64,000 nt of DNA from JAGWRI01 sp963728785 (lineage in GTDB: Bacteria; Gemmatimonadota; Gemmatimonadetes; Gemmatimonadales; Gemmatimonadaceae), in assembly GCA_963728785.1 (NCBI GenBank), contig CAVSKV010000002.1, positions 124,001-188,000 on the forward strand, given 5' to 3'. This document shows, piece by piece, positions 45,707 to 54,948 of this stretch; the first letter of the stretch is position 1; each line of letters opens with the position of its first letter. A program made the position numbers and the translations under genes. The notes beneath the pieces were generated by a model. That model was given only the letters and a program-made list of their open reading frames with translations. It was not told the origin of the DNA and did not search any database.

Positions 45707-47090
45707 TTCCGGCCTCCGCCCGCTGCTTCTGGTAGTACACGATGTCGGGCTTCACTTCCCACGCCGCGATGACGGGCAACTTGCGCAGGAACAGCAGCAG
45801 GAGCGTGAGGAAGAGACCGATCGAACCAAGCAGAATGGCGAAATCGACCCATGTCGGGAGATAGCTCCCCCACGACGACGGCAGGTAATCCCGCTGCACC
45901 GACAGGATGACGATGGTGTACCGCTCCATCCACATCCCCAACGTCACGCCCGCCGACACCAGTACCATGACCGGCACCGACCGCCGGAACTTCGGGAACC
46001 AGAGCAGCTGCGGCAGGATGCAGTTGAGGAAGATCGTGAGGCAACCCGCCCACCACTGGTCGCCGAACACGTAATTCGCGAACACGTATTTCATGAATGG
46101 ATCGGCGCTGTACCACGCCGTGAAGCCTTCCATGAGATAGGCGTACGCCATGACGCAGGACAGGAACAGGACCATCCGGTTCAACAGGTCCATGTGCCGC
46201 AATGTGACGTAGTTCTCCAGTTCCATGGCCTTGCGCACAAACGCGAACACCAGCACGACGCCGGCGAATCCGGAAAACGCCGCGCCGACCACGAAGTAGG
46301 GCGGAAAGATGGTCATGTGCCAGCCGGGTACCATCGAGGCGGCGAAGTCCATGGACACGATGCTGTGGACGCTGAGCGCCAGGACGGTGGTCAGCCCGGC
46401 GAGAATCAGGTAGCCCCTCTCGTAATGGATCCACTGCCGGGCGTTGCCCACCCACCCCCAGCTGAGCAGCCCGAACACCGCCCGCTTGACCCTGCTGCTG
46501 GCCGTCGAACGCAGCGTGGCGAAGTCGGGCACCAGCCCCAGGTACCAGAACAGCAGCGAGACCGTGAAGTACGTCAGGACCGCGAATACGTCCCAGATCA
46601 GGGGCGACCGGAAATCGACCCACATCCCCCGCTGGTTGGGATACGGGAGCAACCAGTAGGGGAGCCACGGGCGACCGATGTGGATGGCCGGAAATATCAT
46701 CGCGCAGATGAACGCAAACACGGTGGTCGCCTCGGCGATTCGACTGATCGCGTTGCGCCACCGCTGGCGAAACAGATAGAGAATCACCGAGATCAGTGTT
46801 CCGGCATGGCCGATGCCCACCCAGAACACGAAGTTGATGATGAGAAAGCCCCACACCACCGGGATGTCGTTCCCCATGGTCCCGATGCCGGTGTAGAGCA
46901 TGTAGCCGATGGTGCTGAACCCCATCAGCGCCACGAGACCGGTGATCGTGATCGCCACATACCACGAGCGGGGCGGCCTCTTCTCGCTCCAGCTGCGAAC
47001 GTGGTCGTCGAGGCCGCCGAGCGAGACGTCGCCCTGGACCAGGGGCTCGACGCGGAGCGAAACCGGGAGGGTGGCCTCAGACATGGTCAT
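45699..47090 (-). CDS. actC: Alternative complex III subunit ActC (NrfD-like membrane subunit)
   Basis: A 463-residue integral membrane protein with ten hydrophobic segments. The N-terminal VGIGHAGTLISVILYLFRQRWR and the Pro/Trp-rich IGRPWLPYWLLPYPNQRGMWVDFRSPLIWDVFAV region are hallmarks of ActC, and HSIVSMDFAASMVPGWHMTIFPPYFVVGAAFSGFA carries the polar residues of the quinol/proton region. ActC docks the iron-sulfur part of ActB to the membrane. The start at 47090 overlaps the actB stop by 14 bases; a second ATG at 47084 is possible. Confidence 0.93.
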   Translation of the reverse strand: MTMSEATLPVSLRVEPLVQGDVSLGGLDDHVRSWSEKRPPRSWYVAITITGLVALMGFSTIGYMLYTGIGTMGNDIPVVWGFLIINFVFWVGIGHAGTLISVILYLFRQRWRNAISRIAEATTVFAFICAMIFPAIHIGRPWLPYWLLPYPNQRGMWVDFRSPLIWDVFAVLTYFTVSLLFWYLGLVPDFATLRSTASSRVKRAVFGLLSWGWVGNARQWIHYERGYLILAGLTTVLALSVHSIVSMDFAASMVPGWHMTIFPPYFVVGAAFSGFAGVVLVFAFVRKAMELENYVTLRHMDLLNRMVLFLSCVMAYAYLMEGFTAWYSADPFMKYVFANYVFGDQWWAGCLTIFLNCILPQLLWFPKFRRSVPVMVLVSAGVTLGMWMERYTIVILSVQRDYLPSSWGSYLPTWVDFAILLGSIGLFLTLLLLFLRKLPVIAAWEVKPDIVYYQKQRAEAGNV

Positions 47091-50000
47091 TCTTCCGCTG
47101 CGGCTCGGCCGGATTCTTCAGTTCGGCCATGTAGGTGATCGCGGGGCGCGTTCCCAGCTGCTCGAGCACCTTGAAGCCACGATCGCTTTTCGAGAACTCC
47201 GAGACGCGGCTGTTCCCGTCCTTCAGGTCACCGAACACGATCGCGTCGGCCGGACACGCTACGGCACACGCCGGCGCGATGTCGCCATCGCGCACCGGAT
47301 GCCCCTCGTCCTTGGCGACCTGCACCCCGTTGCGGATCCGCTGAACGCAGAACGTGCACTTCTCCATCACGCCGCGCGGCCGGATGGTCACGTCGGGATT
47401 GAAGGCGAGATCCAGCGGGTCCGTGATCGTACTCGTCAGATCGAAGAAGTTGAAGCGCCGCACCATGTACGGGCAATTGGCGGCACAGTAGCGGACGCCG
47501 ATGCACCGGTTGTAGACCTGCTCGTTCAGTCCATCCTGGCTGTGCTGTGTGGCGGCCACCGGGCAGACGGGCTCGCACGGCGCGTCGTCGCACTGCTGGC
47601 ACAACATCGGCACGTGAGCCACCTGTGGGTTGTCGGCAGGGCCGAGGTAGTACACGTCACCCCGGATCCAGTGCATCACCCGGCCGCGCTCTACCTGGTC
47701 GGGACCGACCACCGGCACGTTGTTCTCCGACTGGCACGCGATCTCGCAGCCCCCGCAACCCACGCACGCCGAGAGGTCGATGGTCATGCCCCACTTGTGA
47801 TCGGGCCACTCCAGGCCCTGGTTCAGCGTCGCCAGCTCCTTCGAGCCCGCCGGCGGCCCGGCATTCCTCCGGTATTCGTCCAGCGTCCAGAGCCGCAGGA
47901 TGTCGCGGTCGTGCAACCCGAACTCCGTCTGCGAGCGCACCAGCGGCTGGTTGCCGGCCAGCCGCGACACGCTCGCTTCGGGGCGGAAGAAAGGCGTGGA
48001 GCCGTCGTCCGCCACGAGGCAGAACACGTTTGCCCCCCGCTCACCGGCCACGTCCCCGGTGCGGCCGAAACCGAGCATTGCGAACAGCGCTCCCGCCGCC
48101 TGGCCCGGCTGCACCAGTACCGGCAGGCGAACGTCGCGCGTTCCGGCTTTCACCGACACCAGGTCGCCATCCGCCAGGTCGAGCTTCTTCGCGTCGGCGG
48201 TGGAAACGGCCAGATAGTTGCCCCAGCACACCTTCGTCACGGGTTCCGGCAGTTCCTGCAGCCAGCCGATGTTGGCGTACCGGCCGTCCCACAGCCGAAC
48301 GTCGGGCGCGATGATCAATTCCAGGCCGGTGGACGGCTTCGCGGCGGCCGACTTCCTAGCGGCGTCAGCGATCGCGCCGGCCTTGAGCGTCCGCGGCGGG
48401 CGTACCGTGGCATCGCGCTGCAGCACCCCGTCGTGGACGGCCGCCACCCAGTACCGCTGGAAGCTCGCGGGCGTCCCCTTGGGGTATACGTCGCGTTGCC
48501 ACCGCGCCATGAGGTAGGCGCGGTAGTCGGTCTGCACCGGAGCGCCCAACTCCTTCGCCCACCCGAGGAGAATCTCTTCGGACTGCCGCGTGTCGTAGAG
48601 CGGCCTGATCAATGGCTGTTGGAGACTGAGCAGGTCCGTGGACGTCTCGTAATCGTTCCAGCTCTCCAGCCAGTGATTGACCGGCAGCACCACGTCGCAA
48701 CGGAGTGCGGTCTCGTCTTCCTGGAGTCCGAGCCGGACCTTGAATGGCACGTGGGCCAGGGCCGCGTTGAATGCGCTTGCGTCCGGAACGGCGTACGAAG
48801 GATTGACGTCCCAGAAGACGGCGGCGGCGAACTTCCCCGAAGCCATCTCGACCGTGAGTTGCGCCATCTCCGACGGGCTCGCCAGGGGAACGGCCTCAAC
48901 GGAGAACGCCGCGTCCACGGTGTGACCCTCGGTGCCGAGCATCGCGTTGAGCAGCGCGACACCGGCGTGCGCTTCCATGGGCAGCGACGGACCGGCCAGC
49001 GCGAGGCTTCTGCCGCCTGCGCCGGCCAAGTCGTCGGCCAGGGACAGGAGCGCTGCGGCGTCAATCCCGTATTCTTTCGCCACGCCCGCGACCGTGAACG
49101 GCGCAAGCGCATCGGAGGGGAAGCCGGCCGGCAGCGGTACCCCGTGTCCGTCGTGCAGGGCCCGGGCCACGGCGAACGCCACCGGCGCCGCGCCCGACGG
49201 CCGGAGCGGAACCCGCACGTCGGCTTTGCTGCCGGTGAGGCTCATGCAGCTTTCCAGGGCGTAGAGGCGGTTCATGGCATCGCCGGGCTTCGTGAGTTTC
49301 CGGTTCTGCGCAAAGCCGGCGATGGCCGAAACCGCATTCCCCATGGTCCCGAGCATGTCTGCCTCGAACGCCGCAATCACCGCTGCCCGATCCACGCGAT
49401 ACCGTGGCAGCGCGGCGTCTCCGAACAGCGCTTCGCACGCCGCGCGGTCGGAAAGGCCCAATGCCGGCTCCCACGCCACGTGGTGCAGCCCGGGCAGGAC
49501 TTTCCGGAGATCGGCGATCACCGCCCGGCGGGTGGGCGAAATTAGGGCCGGCGTGAGGAGCAGCACGGGCTTCCCGCCGGCGGCCGCCTGCATGAGAGCG
49601 GGCAGCACGCGACCGTCAGCGTCGCTCCAACTCGATGGCTGGCCGGCCGAGCGCGGCTGACGCAGACGCTCCGGATCATAGAGGCCGATGATCTCCGCCT
49701 GCGCCCTGAGCGACGTCTTGCTCTTGAACACGGGGTGCTCGTCGTTCCCTGCAATGTGGATCGGCCTCCCTTCGCGCGCCTTCACGAGAACGCCGTACGC
49801 TACGAGCCCTTCCTGGTACGTGCTGGCGTAGTAGTTGGCGACGCCGGGAATCACGTCGTCGGGCTTCTTCGTATACGCAACGATCGTGTCATCGCCCGGT
49901 GGTTGGCATGCAGTGGTAGCGGCCAGAGCGGCCGAAGCGCCGACCAGACTCAGGAAGCGCCGGCGCGAAACGAGGTCGCGCTCGGCGGGCGGTTTCACGG

Positions 50001-50127
50001 GCTCGAAGGCACTGCGCGCAGACGCTGCGCGCGGAGTCCTGTCCTGCCCCTCCAGCGCAGCATCCCGCGGCAGTGAATGCGGAACGTCGTTCTTCGGATC
50101 GTCTTGCTCGTTCCCCCGCCTATCCAT
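47077..50127 (-). CDS. actB: Alternative complex III subunit ActB (molybdopterin-like fold plus iron-sulfur domain)
   Basis: A 1016-residue protein. A Tat signal, SRRRFLSLVG at residues 54-63, precedes a lipobox-like ATTAC. Residues 85-750 have the fold of a molybdopterin oxidoreductase, which in ActB carries no cofactor. The last 240 residues are the ferredoxin-like domain with four Cys clusters: CVGCGGCEIAC, CQQCDDAPCEPVC, CIGVRYCAANC and the split CTFC...CAVAC. Both parts are fused as in other bacterial ActB. It faces the periplasm and takes electrons from quinol through the membrane subunits to the cytochromes. It overlaps the small gene before it by 8 bases. Confidence 0.93.
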   Translation of the reverse strand: MDRRGNEQDDPKNDVPHSLPRDAALEGQDRTPRAASARSAFEPVKPPAERDLVSRRRFLSLVGASAALAATTACQPPGDDTIVAYTKKPDDVIPGVANYYASTYQEGLVAYGVLVKAREGRPIHIAGNDEHPVFKSKTSLRAQAEIIGLYDPERLRQPRSAGQPSSWSDADGRVLPALMQAAAGGKPVLLLTPALISPTRRAVIADLRKVLPGLHHVAWEPALGLSDRAACEALFGDAALPRYRVDRAAVIAAFEADMLGTMGNAVSAIAGFAQNRKLTKPGDAMNRLYALESCMSLTGSKADVRVPLRPSGAAPVAFAVARALHDGHGVPLPAGFPSDALAPFTVAGVAKEYGIDAAALLSLADDLAGAGGRSLALAGPSLPMEAHAGVALLNAMLGTEGHTVDAAFSVEAVPLASPSEMAQLTVEMASGKFAAAVFWDVNPSYAVPDASAFNAALAHVPFKVRLGLQEDETALRCDVVLPVNHWLESWNDYETSTDLLSLQQPLIRPLYDTRQSEEILLGWAKELGAPVQTDYRAYLMARWQRDVYPKGTPASFQRYWVAAVHDGVLQRDATVRPPRTLKAGAIADAARKSAAAKPSTGLELIIAPDVRLWDGRYANIGWLQELPEPVTKVCWGNYLAVSTADAKKLDLADGDLVSVKAGTRDVRLPVLVQPGQAAGALFAMLGFGRTGDVAGERGANVFCLVADDGSTPFFRPEASVSRLAGNQPLVRSQTEFGLHDRDILRLWTLDEYRRNAGPPAGSKELATLNQGLEWPDHKWGMTIDLSACVGCGGCEIACQSENNVPVVGPDQVERGRVMHWIRGDVYYLGPADNPQVAHVPMLCQQCDDAPCEPVCPVAATQHSQDGLNEQVYNRCIGVRYCAANCPYMVRRFNFFDLTSTITDPLDLAFNPDVTIRPRGVMEKCTFCVQRIRNGVQVAKDEGHPVRDGDIAPACAVACPADAIVFGDLKDGNSRVSEFSKSDRGFKVLEQLGTRPAITYMAELKNPAEPQRKNDHV

Positions 50128-50323
50128 GGCGTTTCACCGCAAACGGGGCAGGCTCCACTCGGCGTGCGCGATCAGAGGTCGTGCCTCCGGCAGTCAGACG
50201 GCCCGGTGCTCCCAATCGCTTCGACAATGGTCGAAAACGACCAAGAACGGACGCACTCACCAGGATCGCGCCAACTGTCGCGAAGAGATCGACGAGAACC
50301 TGGCGGCGGCTCCTCTCTGTCAT
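50120..50323 (-). CDS. Small single-helix protein between actA and actB
   Basis: A 67-residue gene that begins 20 bases after the actA stop, behind GAGGA at a normal distance, and overlaps the actB start by 8 bases. It has a basic start (TERSRRQVLVDLF), one hydrophobic helix (about residues 9-26, ATVGAILVSASVLG) and a basic tail. It looks like a Rieske-type or Tat-like membrane anchor without its catalytic part. A structural subunit of the complex, similar to the small extra subunits seen in purified alternative complex III, is possible but not shown. Confidence 0.65.
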   Translation of the reverse strand: MTERSRRQVLVDLFATVGAILVSASVLGRFRPLSKRLGAPGRLTAGGTTSDRARRVEPAPFAVKRHG

Positions 50324-50343
50324 ATCGCTGTTCCTCAGTCCGG

Positions 50344-50913
50344 TTACCGGTGGCAGTCCGTGCAATCCGTCGGCCCGCGCTTGATCGTGGAGCCGGGAGG
50401 CAGATACGGGGTGGGGTTTCGATGGCAGATCAGGCACTCGCCCATCCGCATGTTCATCACGCGGCTCACGACGTCCATCGTCTGAACGGCTCCATGACAG
50501 GTCTGGCACTGGAAGCCGGCATTCACGTGCGCCCGGTGATCGAAGTTCACGTGGTCGGGCAGGTGATAGACCCGCTGCCACGGCAGAGATGCGTCGGACG
50601 CCAGTCGTGCCACGACGTCCTTCTTGATGTAGGCGCTGTCGGCCATCGTGATGACGCTGTGGCAGTTCATGCAGGTCTGGACCGCTGGAATCGTCGCTCT
50701 CCTGCTGCGATCGGCATTCGTGTGGCAGTACTCGCACGGGATTCGATTCGCGCCAGAGTGCACCTTGTGCGAGAATGGGATGGGCTGGGCCGGCGCGTAA
50801 CCGAGCACGAAGCGTGCGGGCTGCGCCGCCCAGCCGACCACCAGCATCGTTCCAACGATGGAGCACACGGCTATGGGAACCACGACACGCCAGAATCGAT
50901 CGCGCGGATGCAC
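50344..50913 (-). CDS. actA: Alternative complex III subunit ActA (pentaheme cytochrome c)
   Basis: A 189-residue protein with an N-terminal membrane helix (VVVPIAVCSIVGTMLVVGWAA) and exactly five CxxCH heme motifs: CEYCH, CMNCH, CQTCH, CLICH and CTDCH. Each has the expected partner His (FSHKVH, FDHRAH). This pattern and position are those of ActA. It accepts electrons from ActB and passes them to the monoheme subunit. It is the first gene of the act operon, so the promoter should lie just upstream, but no convincing hexamers were found there. Confidence 0.93.
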   Translation of the reverse strand: MHPRDRFWRVVVPIAVCSIVGTMLVVGWAAQPARFVLGYAPAQPIPFSHKVHSGANRIPCEYCHTNADRSRRATIPAVQTCMNCHSVITMADSAYIKKDVVARLASDASLPWQRVYHLPDHVNFDHRAHVNAGFQCQTCHGAVQTMDVVSRVMNMRMGECLICHRNPTPYLPPGSTIKRGPTDCTDCHR

Positions 50914-51898
50914 CTACGATCCCCCCGGGCAAGAACAGAAGAGACGAGTGGCGGAAAGCGAGCAGCAGCGTTCCATCAGCTCTCCAGCCGACAGCGGCGA
51001 TCACCGTTGGCAAGAGAAAAAGCCGCACCCGCAATTGGTTTACGCGTCACGCAACTCGCGCATAATGTGAGCGATATCTGCACCCCGGCATCGGAGAATC
51101 CCTGCCGTCGTGTAAGGGGACTCCCGTTCGGATCAGCTAGCGGGCGGAGGCGTTCACGGCACTCATGCCCACCGGCGCGTGATGGCGTGCGTCCCAGCGT
51201 GCCCGACGTCACGTCCGACGCGCGCACCAAGTGCGCGGCTGTCGTCGGTGCGAGAATCGCTGCGGCCAGGCCGCACAGCCGAGCTTGTCGCGCGGGTAGT
51301 GGCGCCGCCATCCCTGCCAATCACCGGGACGGGCGTCGGGGATCAGCGGCGCCACCGACGCGTTCGTTGGCTAACGCACGGCCATCGCAGCCTGTTCCAA
51401 AGGCGCCATGCCGCCGGTTTGCACCGGTGGTTTCGCCGTTCCGGTGCCGGCCCGCGCGCTGCGGCTACGAGCGTATACGAATTGCGCGTCTCCGCGGCGC
51501 TGGCGGCACGCGATCCGTCCAAGGGACGACGAGAGCGTCGCCCTTCACGCCGACCCTAGCTGGAGCAACCGGGCCAGCCGTGTCACGTTCGAAGCTCCGG
51601 ATGGCGATTCGAGGCGGTGCTCCGAGCCCCAAGGTGCTCCTCCTCCCTCGGTACTGAGTTATAATGGAGAGTATCCTTCGGGTCGGGACGTGCCTTCTCG
51701 ACTGCGCCGCCTAAGTCTGGCACCATTGACGGGGAGCCCATACCCACCATTGATGCGACGCAACCAGCGATGGCCTGCCGGCGGATCGGAGCCTGTTAGT
51801 TCGATGGGGCCCAGAATGCCGCAGATCATCGCCGCACCAAGATAGGGCAGTCCTGCAGTGCTTTGAGCTACTCTGGTTCCGTGCAGGAGGACTCGGAC

Positions 51899-52099
51899 GT
51901 GCTTGGCAGGATCTCGACGGAGCCGGAGCGGATAGCCCGGGCCAGGCGAAAGTGGCTTCGCGGCGTGGTCCGAACCCACAACCCGAGCCACCGAACGGCA
52001 ACGTGTGGAATCGGCGCAGCGGCCCGTGGCGTGGTGGCAACGGACGGGTGCATAGCTACGTCACGTTGGAGCCAATCTTATCGGATCGTCCCCCCTTGA
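51899..52099 (+). CDS. Possible small protein upstream of the lasso operon
   Basis: AGGAGG at 51885-51890 lies exactly 8 bases before a GTG opening a 66-codon frame. The predicted protein is basic (RIARARRKWLRGVVRTHN near residues 11-28) with two Cys and no membrane helix. It lacks the YxxP pattern, so it is not a second lasso precursor. The composition is only weakly protein-like and the region around it looks non-coding; it could be a chance frame. Confidence 0.22.
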   Translation: MLGRISTEPERIARARRKWLRGVVRTHNPSHRTATCGIGAAARGVVATDGCIATSRWSQSYRIVPP

Positions 52100-52125
52100 A
52101 TTCTCGATTGGTAAAGGCATGTAAC
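52096..52125 (+). promoter_or_regulatory. Candidate promoter of the lasso-peptide operon
   Basis: TTGAAT (52096-52101) is followed after 17-18 bases by ATGTAAC (52119-52125), giving a moderate vegetative-type promoter. Transcription would start near 52132, about 55 bases before the B1 start codon. The stretch is also AT-richer than its surroundings. Confidence 0.4.
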
Positions 52126-52187
52126 TTGCTGTGTCGAGTGATGTTCACCAACGTCAAACTGTCTCACCAGCACGCTGGGTCGTCCGA

Positions 52188-52478
52188 ATGAATACGCCGA
52201 TCACCGCAGGAGCGCTACCAGGTCCTAGCCGAGCCGTCGTGTTCCAGGCGGTTTCGGATGGTGCGGTGCTGCTGCACATGGAGGACGAGGTCTATTATGG
52301 CCTCAACGCGGTCGGCGTCCGCGTCTGGCAGTTGCTGCCGGAAAGCCGGGATCTGGGCGATCTTTGCTCGAAACTCGGAAAGGAATACCCCGACGCCGAA
52401 CCCGAGCAGCTCCGCGAGGATACACGGGAACTCCTCGACGCGCTCGGCCGCGCCGGCCTGGTGGTAAGTCGGTCATGA
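52188..52478 (+). CDS. Lasso peptide B1 protein (PqqD-like RiPP recognition element)
   Basis: A 96-residue protein with the PqqD-like winged-helix pattern: VVFQAVSDGAVLLHMEDEVYYGLNAVGVRVWQLL followed by LGDLCSKLGKEYPDAEPEQLREDTRELLDALGRAGLV. Stand-alone proteins of this type (B1) bind the leader peptide and deliver the precursor to the protease. The ATG at 52188 is chosen over an upstream in-frame ATG because the domain begins there. The stop overlaps the B2 start as ATGA. It is the first gene of the operon. Confidence 0.92.
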   Translation: MNTPITAGALPGPSRAVVFQAVSDGAVLLHMEDEVYYGLNAVGVRVWQLLPESRDLGDLCSKLGKEYPDAEPEQLREDTRELLDALGRAGLVVSRS

Positions 52479-52951
52479 CCTCGGGCCTCTCTCGGCGCCT
52501 GCAGGCGCTACGTCGACTGCCTGCGCGACCAGCGCGTGATCTGGCCTACGTAGTGCTGGCCCAATGGCAGTTGTTGCGGGCGCGCCTCGCGATTCTCGTC
52601 ACCCGGCGGGGGCGGTTGCTCGAGACGGCGGCATTGGCGACCGCGGTCGCCAATGCCCCCTCAGACGCCGAGTCGCTGGCAAGGGCGAGGAAGATTTCGC
52701 TCGCCGTGGATCGGGCTGCAGACTATGGCCTGTTCCGGCCTACCTGCCTCGTGCGCTCGATTGCGCTCGACCGAATGCTCAGACAGGAGGGGGTCTCGGG
52801 CGGCGTTGTTCGTATTGGCGCACGCAGCCGGGCCGGACGCACCGAGATGCATGCCTGGATAGAGGTCGGCGGTGCGGTTGTCGGTGAGCGGCCCGATCAC
52901 ATCGGGACATTCACGCCTTTGCACGACTTCACCGTGGTGGGGCGCGTATGA
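52475..52951 (+). CDS. Lasso peptide B2 protein (transglutaminase-like leader protease)
   Basis: A 158-residue cysteine protease of the lasso B2 type. The N-terminus is helical (RLQALRRLPARPARDLAYVVLAQWQLLRARLAIL). The catalytic Cys is C91 in LFRPTCLVRSIALDRML, and the catalytic His is H126 in RTEMHAWIEVGG, each in the standard context; an acidic residue follows in the VGERPDH segment. It removes the leader from the precursor, with ATP hydrolysis by the cyclase following. Both junctions are 4-base overlaps. Length is normal for a split B2. Confidence 0.92.
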   Translation: MTSGLSRRLQALRRLPARPARDLAYVVLAQWQLLRARLAILVTRRGRLLETAALATAVANAPSDAESLARARKISLAVDRAADYGLFRPTCLVRSIALDRMLRQEGVSGGVVRIGARSRAGRTEMHAWIEVGGAVVGERPDHIGTFTPLHDFTVVGRV

Positions 52952-54894
52952 GCGGCTTCCTCTGTGTATTCGGCCCCAAGCCGGTGGACGATGCCCTGTG
53001 GGTCGCCGCCCGCAGTCGGCTGAGCGCCCTCGGCAGCGAACGATGGCAGGTGGTCCGTCGCGACGGTGGGGCGATCGGCCTCGGGCGCTACGCATGGGAG
53101 GACGGGTCTGCGTTCAGCGGCGACGTCCTCGTAGCGGAGGAGGGGCCGTTGCTGGTGGCGGCGGACGCCTCGCTGTATTACCGGGAGGACCTGCGCCGGG
53201 AACTCTTGGCAGCAGGTGCCCCGCCCCGTTCGCTCGCACCCGCACATCTCATTCTGTCCGCCTATCGCGCGTGGGGAGAAGACCTGTGTGAACGGATCGA
53301 GGGCGACTTCGCTTTCGTAATCTGGGATCGCGGCGCACGCCGAGTGCTCGCGGCCAGGGATCTCACGGGTCGGCGCGGCCTTTACTACGTGCAGGACGGC
53401 GACCGGTTCGCGATCTCGTCGTCGGTCGGGGCGCTGCTCGAACTCCCCTTCGTTTCCCGGGAGCTGAATCTCTCGTGCATCGGGGCACAGGCCGCCGGAC
53501 TGCTCTGGTCGAGCGGGAGCGACACCGCATTTCGGGATGTTCAGGTCGTGCCCGCCGCACATGCTATGGGGTGGGATGGCCCCGTGCTTTCGCGTCCTCA
53601 CCCCTTCTGGGTCCCCCCGCTGGCGCCAGCACGCGAGTCGTGCGGCCAGGACGAGGCCGCGGCAACGCTGCGCGGGCTGATCGAGGATGCGGTCGAGCAG
53701 CGGATGTCGCCCGACATCACGACCGTCTGGATGAGCGGCGGGTGGGACTCATCGGCGGTGTTCGCCGCCGGCCGCAGCCGGATGAGCGACACCGATCGAC
53801 TTCGCCCGATCTCGATCTCGTATCCCGAGGGAGACCCCGGACGGGAAGACGATTTCATTCAGGCAATCGCCGGCCGCTGGGATGCCGACGTCCACTGGAT
53901 CGACAGCGAGCGCATCCCGCTTCTCGAGGGACTGGCGACGCGCGCCGGTGACGTGGACGAGCCGCCGGCACACCTCTACGAACTCTGGAACGTCGCGCTG
54001 GCTCGTGGCACGCGCGCGGTGGGCTCGCGGGTCGCGCTGGATGGGGGTGGCGGAGACCAGCTGTTCCAGGTGTCCGACATCGTGATGACCGACCTGTTGC
54101 GCGCCGGCCAGTGGGGGCAGCTTGTGCGGCATGCCCGCGCCCGTGGGCTGGGTACGCGACGCGCGTTCCGCGCGAGCGTACAGCCGCTCCTGCCGCGCTG
54201 GGTGCTTCGTACGGCGCAACGAGTAACCGGGCGCCGCATGCCGCTTCACTATATGGAGCGGCCCGCCGCCCGCTGGGTGCGCCGGGACTTCGTGGACCGT
54301 CACGGGCTCCGCGAGCGTGACCTCGCGGTGCTCGACGCGCCGGACACCGCGAGCCTTGCCCAGGCGGAAACGGCGATGTACCTATTGAACCCGATCTGGG
54401 GCTGGGGCGCGTCGTACATGCACCGGGCGTTGCTGATTGAAGGCGTCGAGGGACGATCGCCCCTTTTGGACAGGCGCGTCGTGGACTTTGCGCTGCGGCG
54501 TCCGGTCGCTGAACGTTCGCAGGGCCGGGAGACGAAGATCCTCCTGCGGAAGTCGATGGCCGGCCTTCTGCCAGCGGAGGTGCTCGCGCCGCGACGGTAC
54601 CGCACGGGGGTCACGGTCGGGTTTTCACGGGCCCGCATGCGTTCCGCGTACCCCGCATTGTTCGCGGAGGCATTTGCGCAGGACCTCCGGCTCGTCGATC
54701 TTGGAATCGTGGATGCTGAGAAGCTACGCGAGGCCGCAGCCAAGTGGCGCGAACGCGGAGACGAATTCGAGAGGGTCAATCTGTTCCACACGCTCAAGGT
54801 CGAGTTCTGGCTTCGCGGGTTGGAAGCACGATCTCGAACTGAATCGTTTCACTCGGTAGATCAAGCGGTACCGATCGTTCCTGTTGCGGGATGA
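52948..54894 (+). CDS. Lasso peptide cyclase C (asparagine synthetase-like macrolactam synthetase)
   Basis: A 648-residue AsnB-like enzyme. The N-terminal glutaminase-like domain lacks the essential Cys at position 2 (the first Cys is C6), as expected for a cyclase that does not use glutamine. The C-terminal synthetase domain has the ATP pyrophosphatase loop VWMSGGWDSSAV near residue 262 and VALDGGGGDQLF near 365, then the RSPLLDRRVVDFALRRP region. It adenylates a side-chain Asp/Glu of the core and closes the isopeptide bond with the core N-terminus. It overlaps B2 by 4 bases; the precursor gene follows after 54 bases. Confidence 0.92.
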   Translation: MSGFLCVFGPKPVDDALWVAARSRLSALGSERWQVVRRDGGAIGLGRYAWEDGSAFSGDVLVAEEGPLLVAADASLYYREDLRRELLAAGAPPRSLAPAHLILSAYRAWGEDLCERIEGDFAFVIWDRGARRVLAARDLTGRRGLYYVQDGDRFAISSSVGALLELPFVSRELNLSCIGAQAAGLLWSSGSDTAFRDVQVVPAAHAMGWDGPVLSRPHPFWVPPLAPARESCGQDEAAATLRGLIEDAVEQRMSPDITTVWMSGGWDSSAVFAAGRSRMSDTDRLRPISISYPEGDPGREDDFIQAIAGRWDADVHWIDSERIPLLEGLATRAGDVDEPPAHLYELWNVALARGTRAVGSRVALDGGGGDQLFQVSDIVMTDLLRAGQWGQLVRHARARGLGTRRAFRASVQPLLPRWVLRTAQRVTGRRMPLHYMERPAARWVRRDFVDRHGLRERDLAVLDAPDTASLAQAETAMYLLNPIWGWGASYMHRALLIEGVEGRSPLLDRRVVDFALRRPVAERSQGRETKILLRKSMAGLLPAEVLAPRRYRTGVTVGFSRARMRSAYPALFAEAFAQDLRLVDLGIVDAEKLREAAAKWRERGDEFERVNLFHTLKVEFWLRGLEARSRTESFHSVDQAVPIVPVAG

Positions 54895-54948
54895 GCCCGC
54901 GGCCTGTGCGAGCCAGTTGCTCGTGGAATTACGCACCTTGGAGGCGCG

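Larger units (their letters stand above)
50914..52187. other. Long intergenic region between act operon and lasso operon
   Basis: These 1.27 kb separate two divergent operons. No gene with clear coding character was recognised; the open frames are short and Arg/Pro-rich. A TATAAT hexamer occurs at 51660-51665 without a -35 partner. A 66-codon frame at 51899 has a good ribosome site. The lasso promoter is at the right end. Confidence 0.5.

Noticed and set aside
46909..49545. An 878-codon open frame antisense to actB
   Set aside because: Composition is Arg/His/Gln-rich without motifs, while the opposite strand encodes full ActB with Tat signal and four cluster motifs.
50976..51320. Reverse-strand 114-codon frame with a signal-like start
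   Set aside because: The hydrophobic start is short, the rest is low-complexity Arg/Ala, and no ribosome site precedes it.
51660..51665. TATAAT hexamer as a strong promoter
   Set aside because: No -35 element at 15-19 bases and no gene follows within reach on that strand.
51899..52099. Second lasso precursor upstream of B1
   Set aside because: The frame lacks the Tyr-x-x-Pro leader and Thr, is basic, and has no ring acceptor pattern.
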